From NCBI GenBank assembly GCA_017964755.1, contig JAGCRI010000114.1:1-16738 (forward strand): DNA of 16,738 nt, written 5' to 3'. Below, in pieces: positions 15,306 through 16,738 of the stretch. Positions within the stretch are counted from its first letter, which is position 1, and each line of letters begins with the position of its first letter. The stretch comes from Bacteroidales bacterium (GTDB lineage Bacteria > Bacteroidota > Bacteroidia > Bacteroidales > WCHB1-69). The notes under the pieces were generated by a model. That model had not been told where the DNA came from. It ran no database searches and was given only the letters and a program-made list of their open reading frames with translations. A program made the translations under genes and the position numbers.

Positions 15306-16019
15306 TCAGTTCCAGTTCCAGCACAATTCTAAAATGTCACGGTGGGGAAGTCCGTATTCCTCTGCTATACTCTTGTTGGTAAGTTTGCCTTTATAGTAAT
15401 ATGTGCCTTGAAGAATCGAAGGGTCGGTTTGTATGGATGTCCTTATGTCTTTATTGAATATAAGGTTGGAAATCAATGGGATGAAAAAGTTTGAAAACTC
15501 TTTTTGTTTTGACAATTCATCGGGAAGTTTGTGGGCAATCGCTTCAAGAAAGGGAAGTTCGTCCCTGTTTTTTATGAAGTTGTATGCAACGGCGGAAAGT
15601 TGTTTCTGGCTCATCAACCTGTGATGTGCTTCGGAAAAATCTTCGGGAAGAAAAGGCGCAACAATGATTTGCCCCGTCTTCATCAGCTTCAACTCTTCTA
15701 TCGTTATGGGGGAGGTTTTGACAATTACGTGCGCGTGTGCCGTGATTGACAGAGTGAAGTCGTAGATTTCCGCACCATTGTCAGCGTATTCCAAATCGGT
15801 GATAAACAGACAGTTGCCGGTGCCGCGCTGCACCAGTACCGAAACTTTGTTCTCCACAAGCGCATTTACAATGTCGGGGGTGATTCCCATGTTGAAAATG
15901 GGCGAATCGCTTTTAATGATACCGAGGACCCTTTCCTGACTTGATGTGTCAATGGGTGCAGGAGCTTCCTGAAATTGTGTTCCCGACAGCGGATGTGTTT
16001 CGGCAAGTTTGGTTTTCAT
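15306..16019 (-). CDS. Alanine-dehydrogenase-like protein lacking the NAD-binding domain
   Basis: Protein of 237 residues. Residues about 29-163 follow the N-terminal domain of alanine dehydrogenase/transhydrogenase: GITPDIV, VLVQRGTG, YADNGAEI, VIVKTSP, MKTGQIIV, LSAVAYNFI, RDELPFLEAI. Residues about 174-237 follow the C-terminal tail of the same family: FSNFFIPL, IQTDPSILQGTYYYKGKLTNKSIAEEYGLPHRDI. The Rossmann domain expected between them, with its GAGxxG motif, is missing, removing some 160 residues, yet the frame is open throughout. By hand alignment the substrate residues of mycobacterial Ald (R15, K75, H96) are N43, T102 and L124 here. No dehydrogenase activity is expected. Family assignment is from remembered sequences. 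It overlaps the tsaE stop by 4 nt (ATGA), an adjacency I recall for full-length Ald-like genes in other Bacteroidetes. Role unknown. Confidence 0.72.
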   Translation of the reverse strand: MKTKLAETHPLSGTQFQEAPAPIDTSSQERVLGIIKSDSPIFNMGITPDIVNALVENKVSVLVQRGTGNCLFITDLEYADNGAEIYDFTLSITAHAHVIVKTSPITIEELKLMKTGQIIVAPFLPEDFSEAHHRLMSQKQLSAVAYNFIKNRDELPFLEAIAHKLPDELSKQKEFSNFFIPLISNLIFNKDIRTSIQTDPSILQGTYYYKGKLTNKSIAEEYGLPHRDILELCWNWN

Positions 16020-16453
16020 ATCTCTGCCGTGATTTGTCGGTTATGTTCCCCGGTTTCTGTGATGAGTACTTTTACAAAATCGCTGTGCAGATATTGTTCT
16101 ATTTTTTCAGACCATTCCATAAAACAATATTTCCCGCTATAAATATAATCCTCGAAACCAATCTGATATAGGTCTTCAGCTGTTTCAATTCTGTAAAAAT
16201 CAAAATGATAGACCACATCGCCTTGTTTTGTGAAATACTCGTTCACTATTGAAAATGTCGGACTGATAGCGGTGGTTTCAACGTCAAGCTGTTTGCATAT
16301 CTGTTTTATGAAAGTCGTTTTTCCGACTCCCATGGTGCCGTAAAAGCAGAACAGACGTTCTTCGGTGAAGTTTTCCAATAACTGTTGCGCAATGGCTGGT
16401 AGGTCGTCTTCCGATTTTGCCACCCATGAGAAGCTCTTCTTGTTATTTTGCAT
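16016..16453 (-). CDS. tsaE: TsaE, ATPase of the tRNA t6A modification complex
   Basis: Cytoplasmic ATPase of 145 residues that works with TsaB and TsaD to put threonylcarbamoyl on A37 of ANN-decoding tRNAs. The P-loop is GTMGVGKTT (39-47). The family blocks SPTFSIVNEY, HFDFYRI and FMEWSEKIEQYL are all present and the length is typical. I choose the ATG at 16451-16453; a TTG nine bases upstream (16462) is in frame but unnecessary. The start overlaps the stop of the upstream sorting-domain gene by 11 nt, and the stop overlaps the alanine-dehydrogenase-like gene by 4 nt, so all three are translationally coupled. tsaB and tsaD are not in the window. Confidence 0.95.
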   Translation of the reverse strand: MQNNKKSFSWVAKSEDDLPAIAQQLLENFTEERLFCFYGTMGVGKTTFIKQICKQLDVETTAISPTFSIVNEYFTKQGDVVYHFDFYRIETAEDLYQIGFEDYIYSGKYCFMEWSEKIEQYLHSDFVKVLITETGEHNRQITAEI

Positions 16454-16738
16454 TTTTGACAAATTTTCCGACAGCGTTACCCGATTTCACAATGTAAACG
16501 CCGTTTGCGAGGTCTGATATTGAGATTCTGGAAGTTGTATTTTTATAGCTTTTGATGAGTTTTCCGAACATATTGTAAATTATCACCTCGTCAAGAATAT
16601 CGATGCCGTTGTCGTCGGAAGTGCGGATTTCGATATGGTCGTTAGCCGGATTCGGGAAGATGAGCAGCGGTTCTGTCGTTGCTGCGGTCCCGTATTCGTC
16701 AATGGAAGTAACAATCTCGAAATTGATATTGTCAATAT
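16443..16738 (-). CDS. T9SS type A C-terminal sorting domain, 3' end of a cargo protein (partial)
   Basis: About 98 codons run off the right edge, so only the C-terminus is visible. It reads as a Por secretion-system sorting domain: LLIFPNPANDHIEI, then IIYNMFGKLIKSY, then ISISDLANGVYIVK and a final lysine-rich KFVKNAK. In the known T9SS pathway this domain directs a protein across the outer membrane and is removed when the cargo is released or attached to A-LPS. The cargo's own domains lie outside the window. The stop (16443-16445) lies inside the tsaE coding sequence, an 11-nt overlap. It was identified by reading the minus-strand frame directly; it has no start codon here. Confidence 0.9.
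   Translation of the reverse strand, partial: IDNINFEIVTSIDEYGTAATTEPLLIFPNPANDHIEIRTSDDNGIDILDEVIIYNMFGKLIKSYKNTTSRISISDLANGVYIVKSGNAVGKFVKNAK

Noticed and set aside
15283..15324. Longer N-terminus for the YKSDA-repeat protein.
   Set aside because: It overlaps the end of the preceding gene and places 14 residues in front of a clean signal peptide starting MKKK at 15282.

Overview
The window looks like a chromosomal segment of a Bacteroidetes bacterium, most likely from the order Bacteroidales. The evidence is a Por/type IX secretion (T9SS) C-terminal sorting domain, Bacteroidetes-type promoters (TAnnTTTG -7 boxes), starts preceded by A-rich stretches instead of Shine-Dalgarno sequences, a single-chain glycyl-tRNA synthetase, and families largely found in this phylum (EF-G2 paralogue, DUF2490, VTC/DUF4956 pair, YKSDA-repeat protein). 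No tRNA, rRNA, insertion sequence or CRISPR array was seen.

Layout. (a) 1-268 holds no gene I can support, but has two hairpins downstream of glyS. (b) glyS (269-1774, minus) diverges from an EF-G paralogue (2043-4169, plus). That paralogue is followed 14 nt later by a PhnP-like metallo-beta-lactamase-fold hydrolase. (c) ackA (5090-6292) has its own promoter and a strong intrinsic terminator, which sits inside a larger inverted repeat. (d) 6417-13647 is a tight run of seven plus-strand genes, with gaps of at most 27 nt and two overlaps: M23/LysM peptidase, VTC-domain protein, DUF4956 membrane protein, DUF2490 outer-membrane barrel, prenyl diphosphate synthase, PBP2 (mrdA) and rodA. (e) 13654-16738 is a minus-strand run converging on rodA. 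In transcription order it is the tail of a T9SS cargo protein, tsaE, an alanine-dehydrogenase-like protein without its NAD domain, a secreted YKSDA-repeat protein and cinA.

Functionally, block (d) is a cell-envelope block. Prenyl diphosphate synthase supplies lipid-carrier precursors, RodA polymerises glycan, PBP2 crosslinks it, and the M23 protein cleaves or regulates it. Embedded in it is a possible polyphosphate-type module spanning cytoplasm (VTC), inner membrane (DUF4956) and outer membrane (DUF2490).

The most notable observations are three. The EF-G paralogue has substitutions in three GTPase motifs, including loss of the catalytic histidine, and matches the class described as GTPase-deficient EF-G2 in Bacteroides. 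The protein encoded next to tsaE matches both ends of the alanine dehydrogenase family but lacks the whole Rossmann domain between them. The small exported YKSDA-repeat protein probably belongs to the deeply knotted 7(1) 'septoil knot' family.
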